NCBI GenBank assembly: GCA_045568635.1
Contig: JBJLAO010000002.1
Span: 186,001-250,000, forward strand
DNA length: 64,000 bases
DNA from: MedAcidi-G1 sp000817085
Lineage (GTDB): Bacteria > Actinomycetota > Acidimicrobiia > Acidimicrobiales > MedAcidi-G1
Direction: 5' to 3'
The notes beneath the pieces were generated by a model. That model did no database searches and was not told the DNA's origin. It saw nothing but the letters and a program-made list of their open reading frames with translations. This document shows positions 34,372 to 43,987 of this stretch, one piece after another. Both the position numbers and the translations under genes were made by a program. Each line of letters begins with the position of its first letter. Positions within the stretch are counted from its first letter, which is position 1.

Positions 34372-35058
34372 TTATTCCTTCCAGGCAATCATTACTTGAC
34401 GCTTATCTGTCGCATCGGCACGAAACGACCAGTATCGAGGATCACATTTCGTGCATGAAGAATCCTCATATTTGATATCAATATCAAAATTACGAAGTAT
34501 TTCCTTTACACATAATCTTATGTCTAACGAAATACCACCCGTAAGAGTTCGACCCACTATTTTTTCACCATACTTTTTGACAAGAGACTGCATTTCACTT
34601 TCGTCGAATTCATAACAACAAGTATCTATACATGGTCCCAAAACAGCACATATCCGTTCGTCGCTTTTTTTTCTTATCAATTGGACTGTTTTCTCTAAAA
34701 GACCTCTTTCAATTCCACGCCAACCCAGGTGAAGCAGACTTACAATTCCGCTTTGCTCTGTCAGCAACAGCGGTAGACAGTCTGCGATTGTTATAGATAT
34801 TATTTTTTGGGAAGAAATGGTCGCTAGAGCGTCACCCTTAATACCAAGAGCCCTTTCATGGCTTTCAAGCCAGACAATTTCATCTCCATGCTCTTGAGAA
34901 AGCCAATTCCACTCACCGTCGTGGAGTTCTGATTGATTCTTACTTAATATATTTTTGTCATTTTGGGCGGCTGAAAAGTTACCATCCTTGATTTCAGAAA
35001 TTAAGGAAACAACAAAATTCCCATCAGTTAAAGCCTGCCGAAAAATTTCTCGTGCCAC
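34372..35058 (-). CDS. pgeF: YlmD/YfiH-family polyphenol oxidase-fold protein (peptidoglycan editing factor-like)
   Basis: A 228-residue protein with TIADCLPLLLTEQSGIVSLLHLGWRG, the His-Cys copper/zinc ligands in GPCIDTCCYEFDESEM, and the C-terminal SFRADATDKRQVMIAW. The family (YlmD/YfiH, DUF152) is described as a peptidoglycan editing factor that removes misincorporated UDP-MurNAc-L-Ser intermediates. The start is a GTG at 35058, nine bases after ftsZ ends. Confidence 0.9.
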   Translation of the reverse strand: MAREIFRQALTDGNFVVSLISEIKDGNFSAAQNDKNILSKNQSELHDGEWNWLSQEHGDEIVWLESHERALGIKGDALATISSQKIISITIADCLPLLLTEQSGIVSLLHLGWRGIERGLLEKTVQLIRKKSDERICAVLGPCIDTCCYEFDESEMQSLVKKYGEKIVGRTLTGGISLDIRLCVKEILRNFDIDIKYEDSSCTKCDPRYWSFRADATDKRQVMIAWKE

Positions 35059-35067
35059 TCAGAATTT

Positions 35068-36150
35068 TTACTTTAAAAAGTCAGGGACTTCCAAACCGTC
35101 CTCGTCATCAAAATCTTCACCAAAAACGTCAGCTAAAAGTCCTTCTTCTTTTTCCTCTGTATTCCTAAACAAAGATCTAGAAGGTTTTCTTGCACGATCA
35201 CTATCCCAGCGATCAAAACCAGCTGCTATTACTGTCACGCGCACGGTTGCGGCCATCTCGTCATCGATAACTGTTCCAAAAATTATATTTGCATCAGGAT
35301 GTGAAACACTATGTATCTCGTCAGCTGCTTGACTAACCTCGATAATTCCTAGTTCAGAAGAGCCTGTGATATTTAATAAGATTCTCTGGGCGCCCTCAAT
35401 AGAAGCCTCCAAAAGTGGGCTAGAAAGAGCCTTTCTTGCGGCATGTAAAGCTGCACTGTCCCCTGTTGATTCACCAACTCCCATTATTGCTGATCCAGCT
35501 TCGTGCATAACTTGTTTCACATCTGCAAAGTCTGTGTTTATCAGACCTGGCGTCGTTATAAGGCTAGTTATACCTTGAACCCCATGAAGCAATATTTCAT
35601 CAGCCATTGCGAAGGCATCTATCAAAGAAGTATTTTCATCAGAAACTGATAACAAACGTTCATTTGGAATCACAATTTGAGCATCCACTACTTCTCTAAG
35701 TGCTTCGATGCCACGATCAGCTTCCGTTGAGCGCTTTCTTCCTTCGAAAGCAAATGGTCTACTAACCACACCAATTACTAGGGCTCCAAGAGACTTTGCA
35801 ATTTCAGCTACTACTGGTGCAGCCCCAGTTCCGGTGCCACCCCCTTCACCAGCAGTAATAAATACCATGTCAGCACCTTCAAGACATTCCTCGATATCAC
35901 TGCGACAATCTTCAGCTGCTTGCTGACCAACTGCGGAATCACTCCCAGCTCCTAAGCCACGTGTCAGTTCCCTTCCAATATCGAGTTTTACATCTGCGTC
36001 ACTCATTAGCAATGCCTGAGCATCAGTGTTGATAGCAATGAATTCAACGCCTTTTAAACCGACATCTATCATCCGGTTTACAGCGTTAACACCGCCACCG
36101 CCTATTCCAACCACCTTTATTACTGCCAGGTAATTCTGTGGTGTTGTCAC
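35068..36150 (-). CDS. ftsZ: cell-division GTPase FtsZ
   Basis: A 360-residue tubulin homologue that forms the division ring. It has VVGIGGGGVNAVNRMID, the GTP-binding AGEGGGTGTGAAPVVAEIAKSLG, and NTDFADVKQVMHEAGSAIMGVG. The linker is short and ends with DDEDGLEVPDFLK, a typical actinobacterial SepF-binding tail. The start is a GTG at 36150 with GGAG seven bases upstream. It has its own leader of about 158 bases with promoter and hairpin, unlike the overlapping genes before it. Confidence 0.97.
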   Translation of the reverse strand: MTTPQNYLAVIKVVGIGGGGVNAVNRMIDVGLKGVEFIAINTDAQALLMSDADVKLDIGRELTRGLGAGSDSAVGQQAAEDCRSDIEECLEGADMVFITAGEGGGTGTGAAPVVAEIAKSLGALVIGVVSRPFAFEGRKRSTEADRGIEALREVVDAQIVIPNERLLSVSDENTSLIDAFAMADEILLHGVQGITSLITTPGLINTDFADVKQVMHEAGSAIMGVGESTGDSAALHAARKALSSPLLEASIEGAQRILLNITGSSELGIIEVSQAADEIHSVSHPDANIIFGTVIDDEMAATVRVTVIAAGFDRWDSDRARKPSRSLFRNTEEKEEGLLADVFGEDFDDEDGLEVPDFLK

Positions 36151-36210
36151 AATAATTCTCCATCTACTTGGTGACTGATATTCGTTAAATTGTTTTCAAA
36201 CGAAAAGCCC

Positions 36211-36235
36211 AACCTTAAAGTTTAACTTTAAGGTT
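36211..36235 (-). promoter_or_regulatory. 11-bp inverted repeat in the ftsZ leader
   Basis: AACCTTAAAGT (36211-36221) and ACTTTAAGGTT (36225-36235) form a perfect repeat with a three-base centre. No U-run follows, so it is more likely an operator or translational control hairpin than a terminator. A doubled AGGAGG lies just upstream in the transcript. Confidence 0.6.
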
Positions 36236-36261
36236 CCTCCTGACTCCTCCTAGTGGTTAAG

Positions 36262-36290
36262 AGACTACGTGGAGTGAACTATAAAGTCAA
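36262..36290 (-). promoter_or_regulatory. candidate promoter for ftsZ
   Basis: On the leftward strand TTGACT (36290-36285) and TAGTCT (36267-36262) are separated by 17 bases, a near-consensus arrangement. It lies just after ftsQ and would give a leader of roughly 100 bases before the ftsZ start. Confidence 0.55.
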
Positions 36291-36308
36291 CCTCTTACTT
36301 AAATTCCT

Positions 36309-37031
36309 TTAGCATCTCGCGGTGTCACGTTCTACAACTGGATTGTCTTTAACGCTGACATCGATACTTTGTATACACATTAATTCCACTTGCCCAAGAA
36401 CAGCTCTCAAATCACTTATTGCATCAGTAAAGTCTTCATCCGCTCCCAAGTCCACAAAAACAGAATCATGTAGTTCCAGTCGTACACCAGATGCTGTTGG
36501 AGAAATAATTTTAATCCATTTTTGCAAATCTGGGGTTACCCCTCTCGCTGCTTTAAGTAACATTTCTGCAGTTTCGATTCTCTCTCCGGGCTCTACAAGA
36601 TTTTCCACTAGTAGCGTTACAAAATCAACGGATGGGTCTAATTTTCCAGACGTTAGAACAATTCCGTTGACATCAATAGTCGAAAATTTCCCTTCAAGAG
36701 TAACAAGATAAGCAAATGCCTCACGTGTACTCACCCAAATCGAAATAGTGTTAGGCCATTCTTTATTTACCTGAACTTCATCTACCCATGGATTCATCGA
36801 TATCGATGATTCTGCTTTATTGGTATCGGCTGAAATCATTGATTGAGAAAGCAAAATGCCGCTTGCGGCTATCACCTCATCAGAAGTTATTTTGCTCCCC
36901 CCAGTTATCAACACTTCTATTTCATCGACATCCAACAATGCTGATTGGGTAGCTGAATAGAGGCCTAAGAGAACAACGAAAGGTAAGGAAATGAATATAA
37001 ATTTCTTAAAACTTTTTGTAGAGGCCTTCAC
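36309..37031 (-). CDS. ftsQ: divisome protein FtsQ
   Basis: A 240-residue membrane-anchored protein: short basic N-terminus, one membrane segment (about residues 11-31), a POTRA domain (DVDEIEVLITGGSKITSDEVIAASGI) and the FtsQ domain (NPWVDEVQVNKEWPNTISIWVSTREAFAYL, with IDVNGIVL). It links the divisome across the membrane. The start is a GTG overlapping the murB stop by four bases. Confidence 0.93.
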   Translation of the reverse strand: MKASTKSFKKFIFISLPFVVLLGLYSATQSALLDVDEIEVLITGGSKITSDEVIAASGILLSQSMISADTNKAESSISMNPWVDEVQVNKEWPNTISIWVSTREAFAYLVTLEGKFSTIDVNGIVLTSGKLDPSVDFVTLLVENLVEPGERIETAEMLLKAARGVTPDLQKWIKIISPTASGVRLELHDSVFVDLGADEDFTDAISDLRAVLGQVELMCIQSIDVSVKDNPVVERDTARC

Positions 37032-37960
37032 GCAGAATCACGATCAAAACCTACTAGAACCGTTTCTGGTTTAAGTCTGATTGAGTGAATTTCTTCGACT
37101 TTTTCTGCTACTAACAGCATCAACTTTCTAACATCATCTGCACTGCCGCCTTCATCGACTTGTATAAAATTTGCGTGCTTTTCAGAGATGCAAGCAGAAC
37201 CAACCCTGAGTCCTTTTAATCCAGCTGCTTCTATTAATCGTCCAGCTGAGTCACTCTCGGGGTTAGTAAACACGGAACCAGAATTCTGTCCACCCGGTTG
37301 ATTATCACGTCTCCATCTAACTATTTCCTTTAAGAGATTGTTGCTTTCATACTTATCTCCCTCATGCAATTTAAGCGTTGCCGCAAGCACTAAGTCAGCA
37401 TTCTTTATGCAAGAATGACGGTAGGACATCTCCAACTGAGAAACTGGAACATTAATCAATAAACCAGTTAGTAAATTCAGAGTTGTTACTTCAAGCAGAG
37501 AAGCGGCCATATCACTACCGTGACCGCCTGCATTCATTTTCACAGCTCCACCGATAGTACCCGGAACGCCTACCGCCCATTCAAAACCCTTTAATCCGAA
37601 CTTGACAGTTTGTCGAGCGACCAACGGCAACTTTGCGGCAGCGCCAGCTTTTACTATCGTGCCGTCAATTTCGATGCTTTCAAAAGAATCACCCAACTTT
37701 AAGACAAGTCCATCGAAACCCTCGTCCGAGATAAGGACGTTAGAACCATTACCTAAAAGCAACACGGGTAATGGAAACTTTTGGAGTCCTTCAATTACTT
37801 TAGAAAAAATTGAACTATCTTCTACTTTTAAATATAAAGCCGCACGGCCCCCCACTTTGTATGTACTCAAATCAGATAAGGAAACATCCAAAAAAAATTT
37901 ATCCTGATGAAGCTCTTCAGGTATATATGTCAGGAACCCTTTGAGGTTTTCTTTAAACAC
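37028..37960 (-). CDS. murB: UDP-N-acetylenolpyruvoylglucosamine reductase
   Basis: A 310-residue FAD enzyme making UDP-MurNAc. The FAD domain has LLGNGSNVLISDEGFDGLVLKL and WAVGVPGTIGGAVKMNAGGHGSDM. The active-site Ser lies in PGGQNSGSVFTNP, and EKHANFIQVDEGGSADDV ends the catalytic region. This is the type with the tyrosine-loop arrangement (YRHSCIK). A GTG start has GAGG seven bases upstream and overlaps the murC stop by eight bases. Confidence 0.96.
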   Translation of the reverse strand: MFKENLKGFLTYIPEELHQDKFFLDVSLSDLSTYKVGGRAALYLKVEDSSIFSKVIEGLQKFPLPVLLLGNGSNVLISDEGFDGLVLKLGDSFESIEIDGTIVKAGAAAKLPLVARQTVKFGLKGFEWAVGVPGTIGGAVKMNAGGHGSDMAASLLEVTTLNLLTGLLINVPVSQLEMSYRHSCIKNADLVLAATLKLHEGDKYESNNLLKEIVRWRRDNQPGGQNSGSVFTNPESDSAGRLIEAAGLKGLRVGSACISEKHANFIQVDEGGSADDVRKLMLLVAEKVEEIHSIRLKPETVLVGFDRDSA

Positions 37961-39335
37961 GGAATTTCCTCATACTGTATTTGATCTCTTCAGGTAAAGA
38001 AGTAATGTCACCAGCACCCATTGTTAGGCACAAATCCCCTTCAGATAATTCAGTAGCAAGAAAATCAATTAATTCGTCACGATTCGGAAGGTAATGAAGA
38101 TCCAGATCAGGGAACTTTTCTTTTATGGCATCAAAGACTATAAGACCAGAAACTCCATGTCGGGGACTCTCTCCTCCAGCAAAGACATCTGTTATTACAA
38201 CGCGATCAGCTTTTACGAAAGAATTCGAAAAAGTAGCCCCAATAGACTCTGTTCGACTGTAGCGGTGGGGTTGAAACACAGCGAAAATTTGGTTCCAGTT
38301 GCCACTGCGAGCGGCGTCTATGGTGCTTTCAACTTCTGAAGGCAAATGAGCATAATCGTCGACAAAAACAATACCGTTCTCATTCCCCCTGTGCTCAAAA
38401 CGACGAGCAACACCGCCAAAACCTGCCAATGCATTCGTTATAGTTTCAGGCTGGACACCGGATAAAATTCCAGCTGCCGCTGCCATAGAAGCATTTTTTA
38501 TATTGTGCAGGCCAGGTGTGGGAATCGAAAGTTTAAAAGACTCTTCACCCGTTAAAAGGAACTCGGAACCTTTCCATGTCTCTTTCGTAACCTCTATTTT
38601 CCAGTCAGCGAGAGAATTTAAGCCAACGGTGGTTGCATTAATTTCATTTGAGAGACGTAGAGAATTATCATCATCTATACCGAGTAAAACGATTCCATTT
38701 GTTTCTTTGCCAAATCTTACAAACGCTTCATAAAGGGCCTCAAATCCTCCAAAATATTCGAGGTGGTCTTCTTCAAGATTTGTGATTATTGCCAAATCTC
38801 GCTTCAATCCTAAAAAAGATGCATCACTTTCATCCGCCTCAACGACTAGAAGTTCTCCATCATCCCATACCGCGCCTGTTCCGATTTCATTCACTTCCCC
38901 TCCGATAATAAAAGAGGGTTTGAGTCCAGCCTCACGCAATAAAAGGGAAAGCATTGAGGAAGTCGTGGTTTTACCATGCGTGCCTGCAACAGCGATCGAT
39001 TTCTTAAGCTCAGAAATAGCGCTTAAAACTTTTTCCCTGCTTAAAAGAGGGGTTCCATTCTTTAGAGCTTGCAAACACTCGACATTTGAATCTGAAATAG
39101 CTGTAGAACGTGCAACAAAGTTTACTTCCTTTACATTTCTAGGGTCATGCCCTATGTAAATTTCAACTCCAAATGCTCTCAAGCGGTCAAGGCGATGCGA
39201 ATCCTTTATATCAGAACCACTTACTTCGTGACCCATAGTCGCAAGCACCTCAGCTATTGCTCCCATTCCAGCCCCACCAATACCAATAATATGAACAGAA
39301 TTGCTAACAGAAAGATCTAACTTTTCATTTGCCAT
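37953..39335 (-). CDS. murC: UDP-N-acetylmuramate-L-alanine ligase
   Basis: A 460-residue Mur ligase adding the first amino acid of the stem peptide. The N-terminal Rossmann start is VHIIGIGGAGMGAIAEVL, the P-loop VAGTHGKTTTSSML, then EADESDASFL and the C-terminal GAGDITSLPEEI. I use the ATG at 39335, which has GGAGG five bases upstream and overlaps murG by 11 bases. An ATG at 39347 is in frame but would bury that ribosome binding site. Confidence 0.96.
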   Translation of the reverse strand: MANEKLDLSVSNSVHIIGIGGAGMGAIAEVLATMGHEVSGSDIKDSHRLDRLRAFGVEIYIGHDPRNVKEVNFVARSTAISDSNVECLQALKNGTPLLSREKVLSAISELKKSIAVAGTHGKTTTSSMLSLLLREAGLKPSFIIGGEVNEIGTGAVWDDGELLVVEADESDASFLGLKRDLAIITNLEEDHLEYFGGFEALYEAFVRFGKETNGIVLLGIDDDNSLRLSNEINATTVGLNSLADWKIEVTKETWKGSEFLLTGEESFKLSIPTPGLHNIKNASMAAAAGILSGVQPETITNALAGFGGVARRFEHRGNENGIVFVDDYAHLPSEVESTIDAARSGNWNQIFAVFQPHRYSRTESIGATFSNSFVKADRVVITDVFAGGESPRHGVSGLIVFDAIKEKFPDLDLHYLPNRDELIDFLATELSEGDLCLTMGAGDITSLPEEIKYSMRKFRV

Positions 39336-40455
39336 GAGACCCTCCATCTATAATTTCAAAAATCAATTGTGCAACATCGTCTCCAGCATTTAGATACCTA
39401 ACATCCTTTGTTTTTTCAGCCATTTCTTGCAAAATTAAGTCTCCATCTAATAAATCACTGACTCTATTAGATAAAGAAAGGTAATTAAGCTCACTGTCCG
39501 GAATAACCACCGCCGAACCGTTTTTCTCGAAAAAACGCGCGTTTTCTTCTTGATGGTTACCGGGAGAATTGGGAAGAGGAACAAGTATCGAGGGAATACC
39601 CAAAGACGTAATTTCTGAAATACTCGTAGCACCTGCTCTACTGACAACTAAATCCGAAGCTCCGATTAGTGGTGTTAAATCCTTCAGGTACTCAATCATC
39701 TCGTATTCAACATCTCCAATTGATTTTCTTTCAAGTTGAGAGAATTCATACCAGTCACGTGACCCCACAATATGATAAATCGAAATCGCCCTGCCTTCCC
39801 AATATTGAGACAATTCAAATATCGTTTTATTTAAGTGACTAGCTCCTAAGGAGCCGCCAAAAACCGTGATCATTTTTCGATCCCTGACTCCTAGTTCTCG
39901 TCTAGCGTCATTGCGGGAATCCGTTTCGATAAATCGTAAAATTTCGGACCTTAATGGATTACCGGTCAATACTGAATTTGGAAGATCAACGTCACGGAAA
40001 GAAACGGCTGAAATTTTAGCAAATCTCCCAATAATTTTGTTTGTAGCTCCCGGAACCGCATTCTGTTCAGCAACTATTATGGGCACGTTAAAAAACTTTC
40101 CTGCTAAACCACAAGCAAGACTTGCGTAACCACCCATTACAACAATAATTTCTGGTTTCGCCTTAATGATCATGCACGAAGCCTGAAAAAAAGCCACCAA
40201 TAAAGAAAGAGTCGATATTACGTTCCGAAAAGTAACTTTTCTTTGAATCCCACGTCCAGGAAGTACGGTCATGTCATAACCAGCCTCATTAACGATTTCT
40301 CTACCGGCCCCCCTCTTGCTTCCAACGAAATGAACTTCATTTTTCTCTTTCAAAAAATCCTTACTGTAAAGTGCCTCAGCTATAGCTACAGCTGGAATTA
40401 CATGACCGGCTGTACCTCCGCCGGCGATCAAGACTCGACAAGCATCTGAAATCAT
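39325..40455 (-). CDS. murG: UDP-N-acetylglucosamine transferase (lipid II synthase)
   Basis: A 376-residue GT-B glycosyltransferase that converts lipid I to lipid II at the inner face of the membrane. It has VLIAGGGTAGHVIPAVAIAEAL, VVMGGYASLACGLAGK, AEQNAVPGATNKI and the C-terminal donor site VVSRAGATSISEITSLGIPSILVPLP. It sits between ftsW and murC as usual. Confidence 0.96.
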   Translation of the reverse strand: MISDACRVLIAGGGTAGHVIPAVAIAEALYSKDFLKEKNEVHFVGSKRGAGREIVNEAGYDMTVLPGRGIQRKVTFRNVISTLSLLVAFFQASCMIIKAKPEIIVVMGGYASLACGLAGKFFNVPIIVAEQNAVPGATNKIIGRFAKISAVSFRDVDLPNSVLTGNPLRSEILRFIETDSRNDARRELGVRDRKMITVFGGSLGASHLNKTIFELSQYWEGRAISIYHIVGSRDWYEFSQLERKSIGDVEYEMIEYLKDLTPLIGASDLVVSRAGATSISEITSLGIPSILVPLPNSPGNHQEENARFFEKNGSAVVIPDSELNYLSLSNRVSDLLDGDLILQEMAEKTKDVRYLNAGDDVAQLIFEIIDGGSHGK

Positions 40456-40471
40456 TAGTATTTTCCCTTAC

Positions 40472-41626
40472 TCATCGAGTCTGCCTAGCTACATTCAATA
40501 GGATTCCGAAGGCCGCCATAGTTACCACCAAAGAACTACCCCCAGAAGAAACAAAAGGAAGAGGGACCCCTGTAATCGGTAGCATTCCAAGAACCGCCCC
40601 CAAATTTACAAAAGCTTGGATGCTTATCCATGCTGTAATACCTGCCGCTAAAAGTTGACCGAAATTATCAGGCGCTCTAAAAGCAGAAGCTAAGCCTGCC
40701 AAACCGATTGATAGAAACGCGAGAATTACTAAACAAGCTCCAATAAAACCCAACTCCTCGGCAACAATCGCGAAAATAAAGTCCGTATGCGAAAATGGGA
40801 GAAACCCCCATTTAGCACGACTTTCTCCAAGCCCTAATCCACTCACACCGCCTTGTGAAATCGCAACCGCTGATTGAAGAGCTTGCCATCCAATACCTGT
40901 CGGGTCCTGCCATGGATCTAAAACCCCTAAGAGTCTTTTACGTCTATACCCAGACGAATAACTTGCCACAAAAAGCAAAGCACCTCCAGAAATCCCCATT
41001 AAGAAAAGATTTCTAATCCTGAAACCAGAAAAAAATAAAATAGACAAGGAAATTGCAGCAACTATAGCAGTCGTTCCTAGATCCGGTTCGAGCATCAAAA
41101 GAGCACTCGCCGTTCCAAGAACTAATAGAAATTTCTTTATCGAGGTGAAAGTAACATCAGTTTTTTTCTTGGATCCCGAGAATAAATCTGCTAGATAAAT
41201 AACCATCGCTATCTTAAGAAATTCAGAAGGTTGAAAAGTGAATGAACCGATTCCTATCCATCTAGCCGAACCATTAGCGGTAATTCCAACACTTGGAAAC
41301 AAAACCAGTCCACAAAGAATTAATGACAAAAGTAAAAACGGAATTGAGAATTTCCTAAACTTTCGATAGTCAATTCGCATTGTCACTGCCATAGAACTAA
41401 TGCCTAAAAAAAGCCATAGAACTTGCCTTTTTAAATGATGCCAAGTGTCACCAAAAATACGAAGATCGTTAACAGATGAAGCTGAAAGCACCATTACAAC
41501 TCCCAGAAGAGTAAGGACAATCATCGCCGCAATTAAAACGACAAAATTCAATGAACGAAAACCTGGTGGGTTCGCAGCGATATTTAAAAGCTTTTTTCGC
41601 TTCCCAGTAGAGGTCTTACCGTTCAT
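40472..41626 (-). CDS. ftsW: SEDS peptidoglycan polymerase FtsW
   Basis: A 384-residue protein with about ten membrane segments of the SEDS family, which polymerises lipid II during septation. It shows GSARWIGIGSFTFQPSEFLKIAMVIYLA, the LEPDLGTTAI segment, FSHTDFIFAIVAEELGF and GVPLPFVSSGGSSLV. A division-cluster location next to murG and murD, with ftsI upstream, favours FtsW over RodA. Confidence 0.95.
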   Translation of the reverse strand: MNGKTSTGKRKKLLNIAANPPGFRSLNFVVLIAAMIVLTLLGVVMVLSASSVNDLRIFGDTWHHLKRQVLWLFLGISSMAVTMRIDYRKFRKFSIPFLLLSLILCGLVLFPSVGITANGSARWIGIGSFTFQPSEFLKIAMVIYLADLFSGSKKKTDVTFTSIKKFLLVLGTASALLMLEPDLGTTAIVAAISLSILFFSGFRIRNLFLMGISGGALLFVASYSSGYRRKRLLGVLDPWQDPTGIGWQALQSAVAISQGGVSGLGLGESRAKWGFLPFSHTDFIFAIVAEELGFIGACLVILAFLSIGLAGLASAFRAPDNFGQLLAAGITAWISIQAFVNLGAVLGMLPITGVPLPFVSSGGSSLVVTMAAFGILLNVARQTR

Positions 41627-41633
41627 GGCTCAC

Positions 41634-42935
41634 CTAGAATAATTTCAATTCGGAAACCGCTCTGATGAAATCTAAACCTCTTTCAGAGTAAGACTCATAC
41701 CAATCAAAAGATGCGCAAGCAGGTGAAAGAAGGACAGTTCCATTAGGAAGAGCTTTTTTATAGGCCGTCTCAACGGCTTCGTCCATCGTGTTCGCAGTTT
41801 CAATAGTGCAATTATCTTTAAAAACTTCAACTATTTCTTCAGAAGCCTCGCCGATAGCGACAACGGCCATTGGGTTCGTTTCTTTTAAGAGGTTTAAATT
41901 AAGTCCTTTACTTTTACCACCAGCTATTAAAACGGCATCTTGTATTCCTCTTAATGCAGAAACAGTGGAGTGCGGAGTAGTTGATTTACTGTCATTTATG
42001 AAAGAGATCCCATTTCTTTCAGCAACTAGCTCAAGTCGATGCTTCAAACCTTTGAATTCTTGAAGTATTTGAACGCAAGACTCGACGCTAGCGCCAAATT
42101 TTGTCGCAAGAAGTAAAGCTGCCTGAGCATTTTCTAGGTCGTGAGGCATGCATCGTGGTAAATCTCTAATATCAAATAGCGCATCTCCTTCGAATAAAAA
42201 GTCAAAACCTTTTACGTAGCAATAAGAACCCTCGGTTCCAAATCCCGTAGCCCCCTTAGGTGCATGGTGTTTAACAGTCATGTCAGAAAAATTAGCAAGT
42301 GCATCAGATTTTTTTTCGACGCCCTCCCAAACGCGTTTCTTAGCCTGCAAATAAGAATCCAAATTTAAATGGTGGTCGAGATGATCGGGTGAAAAATTTA
42401 ACCAAACAGCTGGTGACGCTTTAAAACTGAAGCTATGAGCAAGTCGAAATGATGACGCCTCAACCACAAAACAATCTGCCGAACTGTCTTCTATAGCTTT
42501 TACTACGGGCTTGTCTAAGTTTCCAGCTCCAACGGCGTTTAAGCCTGAACGCTTAAGCATCTCCGTAATCAGTGTGACAACTGTCGTTTTACCATTAGTT
42601 CCAGTAACTGCACATCTAGGCCTAGTATCCCATTTGTTAGCTAAATCACCTTCATCGATAATTGTCGATCCAACTCTAAAAGCAGCACTAAAGACAGGGT
42701 GGTTATCAGGGATACCAGGACTAACAACAATTCGTGAAAACCTTTTAAGAAAATTATCCCAATTATTACTTTTGGGAGTGGACAAAATTTCAAGCGACAA
42801 ATTACCGGCCCACTCATAAATGAATTCTGCAGGAAAGTCATCTACAACGCATACGTCATAGCCGCGCGAGACGAGCGCCTCACTCGCGGCACAACCTGAA
42901 ACTCCTAATCCAAGTACTAAAGTTTCGTCACTCAT
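41634..42935 (-). CDS. murD: UDP-MurNAc-L-alanine-D-glutamate ligase
   Basis: A 433-residue Mur ligase that adds D-glutamate. The P-loop is CAVTGTNGKTTVVTLI, followed by SSFRLAHSFSFKASPAVWLNFSPDHLDHH and the C-terminal FINDSKSTTPHSTVSAL and LLSPACASFDWYESYSERG. I use the ATG at 42935, which overlaps the mraY stop by one base (TGATG); a TTG lies just upstream. Confidence 0.96.
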   Translation of the reverse strand: MSDETLVLGLGVSGCAASEALVSRGYDVCVVDDFPAEFIYEWAGNLSLEILSTPKSNNWDNFLKRFSRIVVSPGIPDNHPVFSAAFRVGSTIIDEGDLANKWDTRPRCAVTGTNGKTTVVTLITEMLKRSGLNAVGAGNLDKPVVKAIEDSSADCFVVEASSFRLAHSFSFKASPAVWLNFSPDHLDHHLNLDSYLQAKKRVWEGVEKKSDALANFSDMTVKHHAPKGATGFGTEGSYCYVKGFDFLFEGDALFDIRDLPRCMPHDLENAQAALLLATKFGASVESCVQILQEFKGLKHRLELVAERNGISFINDSKSTTPHSTVSALRGIQDAVLIAGGKSKGLNLNLLKETNPMAVVAIGEASEEIVEVFKDNCTIETANTMDEAVETAYKKALPNGTVLLSPACASFDWYESYSERGLDFIRAVSELKLF

Positions 42936-43987
42936 CAATAAGTACCGGCAATCAGTCCGACTATTCCAGACCTGAGTGAGTCACCATAAAAAAGACCGAT
43001 GCCAAGAGCGGTGCAAAGACCAGACATCATCCAAAAACGTACAATCACAGTCGTTTCAGGCCAACCAGATAGTTCAAAATGATGATGCAGAGGAGCCATT
43101 TTAAAAACTCTCCGCTTAGAAAAAAATCTGAAACCTAATATTTGAATTATTACTGAAAGGGTCTCCACAACAAATAATCCGGCAACTATAGGTAAGAGAA
43201 GTTGAGTATTTGTCGCGAGCGAAAGTGCAGCAAGTCCAGTTCCTATCGCTAAAGATCCAGTGTCACCCATAAAAATCTGTGCTGGTGCAGAATTCCACCA
43301 TAAAAAACCTAGACATGCACCCGCCATTGCCGCCGAAATTACTGCTAGATCTAAAGCATGCGGAACATCGTACAAATCTGGATACCGGAACTGCCAGAAT
43401 GAAATAACTCCAAATGCCCCGAAACAAAAAACGCCAGCTCCTGCAGCCAGTCCATCGAGTCCATCAGTTAAGTTGACAGCATTTGCCGATCCTGAAATAA
43501 GAATAACTGCCCATAGGCCCCACAAAATTTCACCGATTTCCCAACCCGGATAGTCAAAACGCGTAAAAGAAATTTGGGTATGAACCGGAGAGTAAGTAGT
43601 CATCAAAATAGCAAAAATTACTGCTACCAATAAAAGGCCAAACATTTTTGTTTTTTTATTTAAACCCAGATTTCTCTCGCGGACTACTTTGATCCAGTCA
43701 TCAATCAGTCCCACCGCTCCTGCTCCAATAATACTGAGCATTACAAAAATTCCAGTTTGGGTGTAAATCCCGTGGTACAAGTCACTAATGGCATACCCAG
43801 CTGTAGCCCCGGCTACAATCCCCACGCCGCCCATTGTCGGGGTTCCTGCTTTCGTTATGTGACCTGCTGGGCCATCCTCACGAATTGGCTGACCAATCTT
43901 TAATCGAGTTAACCAAAAAACTAGAGTTCGGCTCAAGATCAAAGAAACCACCATTGCAATTGCAGCTGCGATAAGAATTCGTATCAT
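42935..43987 (-). CDS. mraY: phospho-MurNAc-pentapeptide transferase
   Basis: A 350-residue membrane enzyme making lipid I. It has about ten membrane segments. Signature regions are HITKAGTPTMGGVGI, the Asp pair in AVGLIDDWIKV, NAVNLTDGLDGLAAG, the metal site in IFMGDTGSLAIG and the RVFKMAPLHHHFELSGWPET histidine loop. It follows murE directly with a four-base overlap; murF, normally between them, is missing. Confidence 0.97.
   Translation of the reverse strand: MIRILIAAAIAMVVSLILSRTLVFWLTRLKIGQPIREDGPAGHITKAGTPTMGGVGIVAGATAGYAISDLYHGIYTQTGIFVMLSIIGAGAVGLIDDWIKVVRERNLGLNKKTKMFGLLLVAVIFAILMTTYSPVHTQISFTRFDYPGWEIGEILWGLWAVILISGSANAVNLTDGLDGLAAGAGVFCFGAFGVISFWQFRYPDLYDVPHALDLAVISAAMAGACLGFLWWNSAPAQIFMGDTGSLAIGTGLAALSLATNTQLLLPIVAGLFVVETLSVIIQILGFRFFSKRRVFKMAPLHHHFELSGWPETTVIVRFWMMSGLCTALGIGLFYGDSLRSGIVGLIAGTY

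Noticed and set aside
39336..39347. Longer start of murC at the first ATG
   Set aside because: The GGAGG site for the downstream ATG lies across that codon, so the ATG at 39335 fits better.
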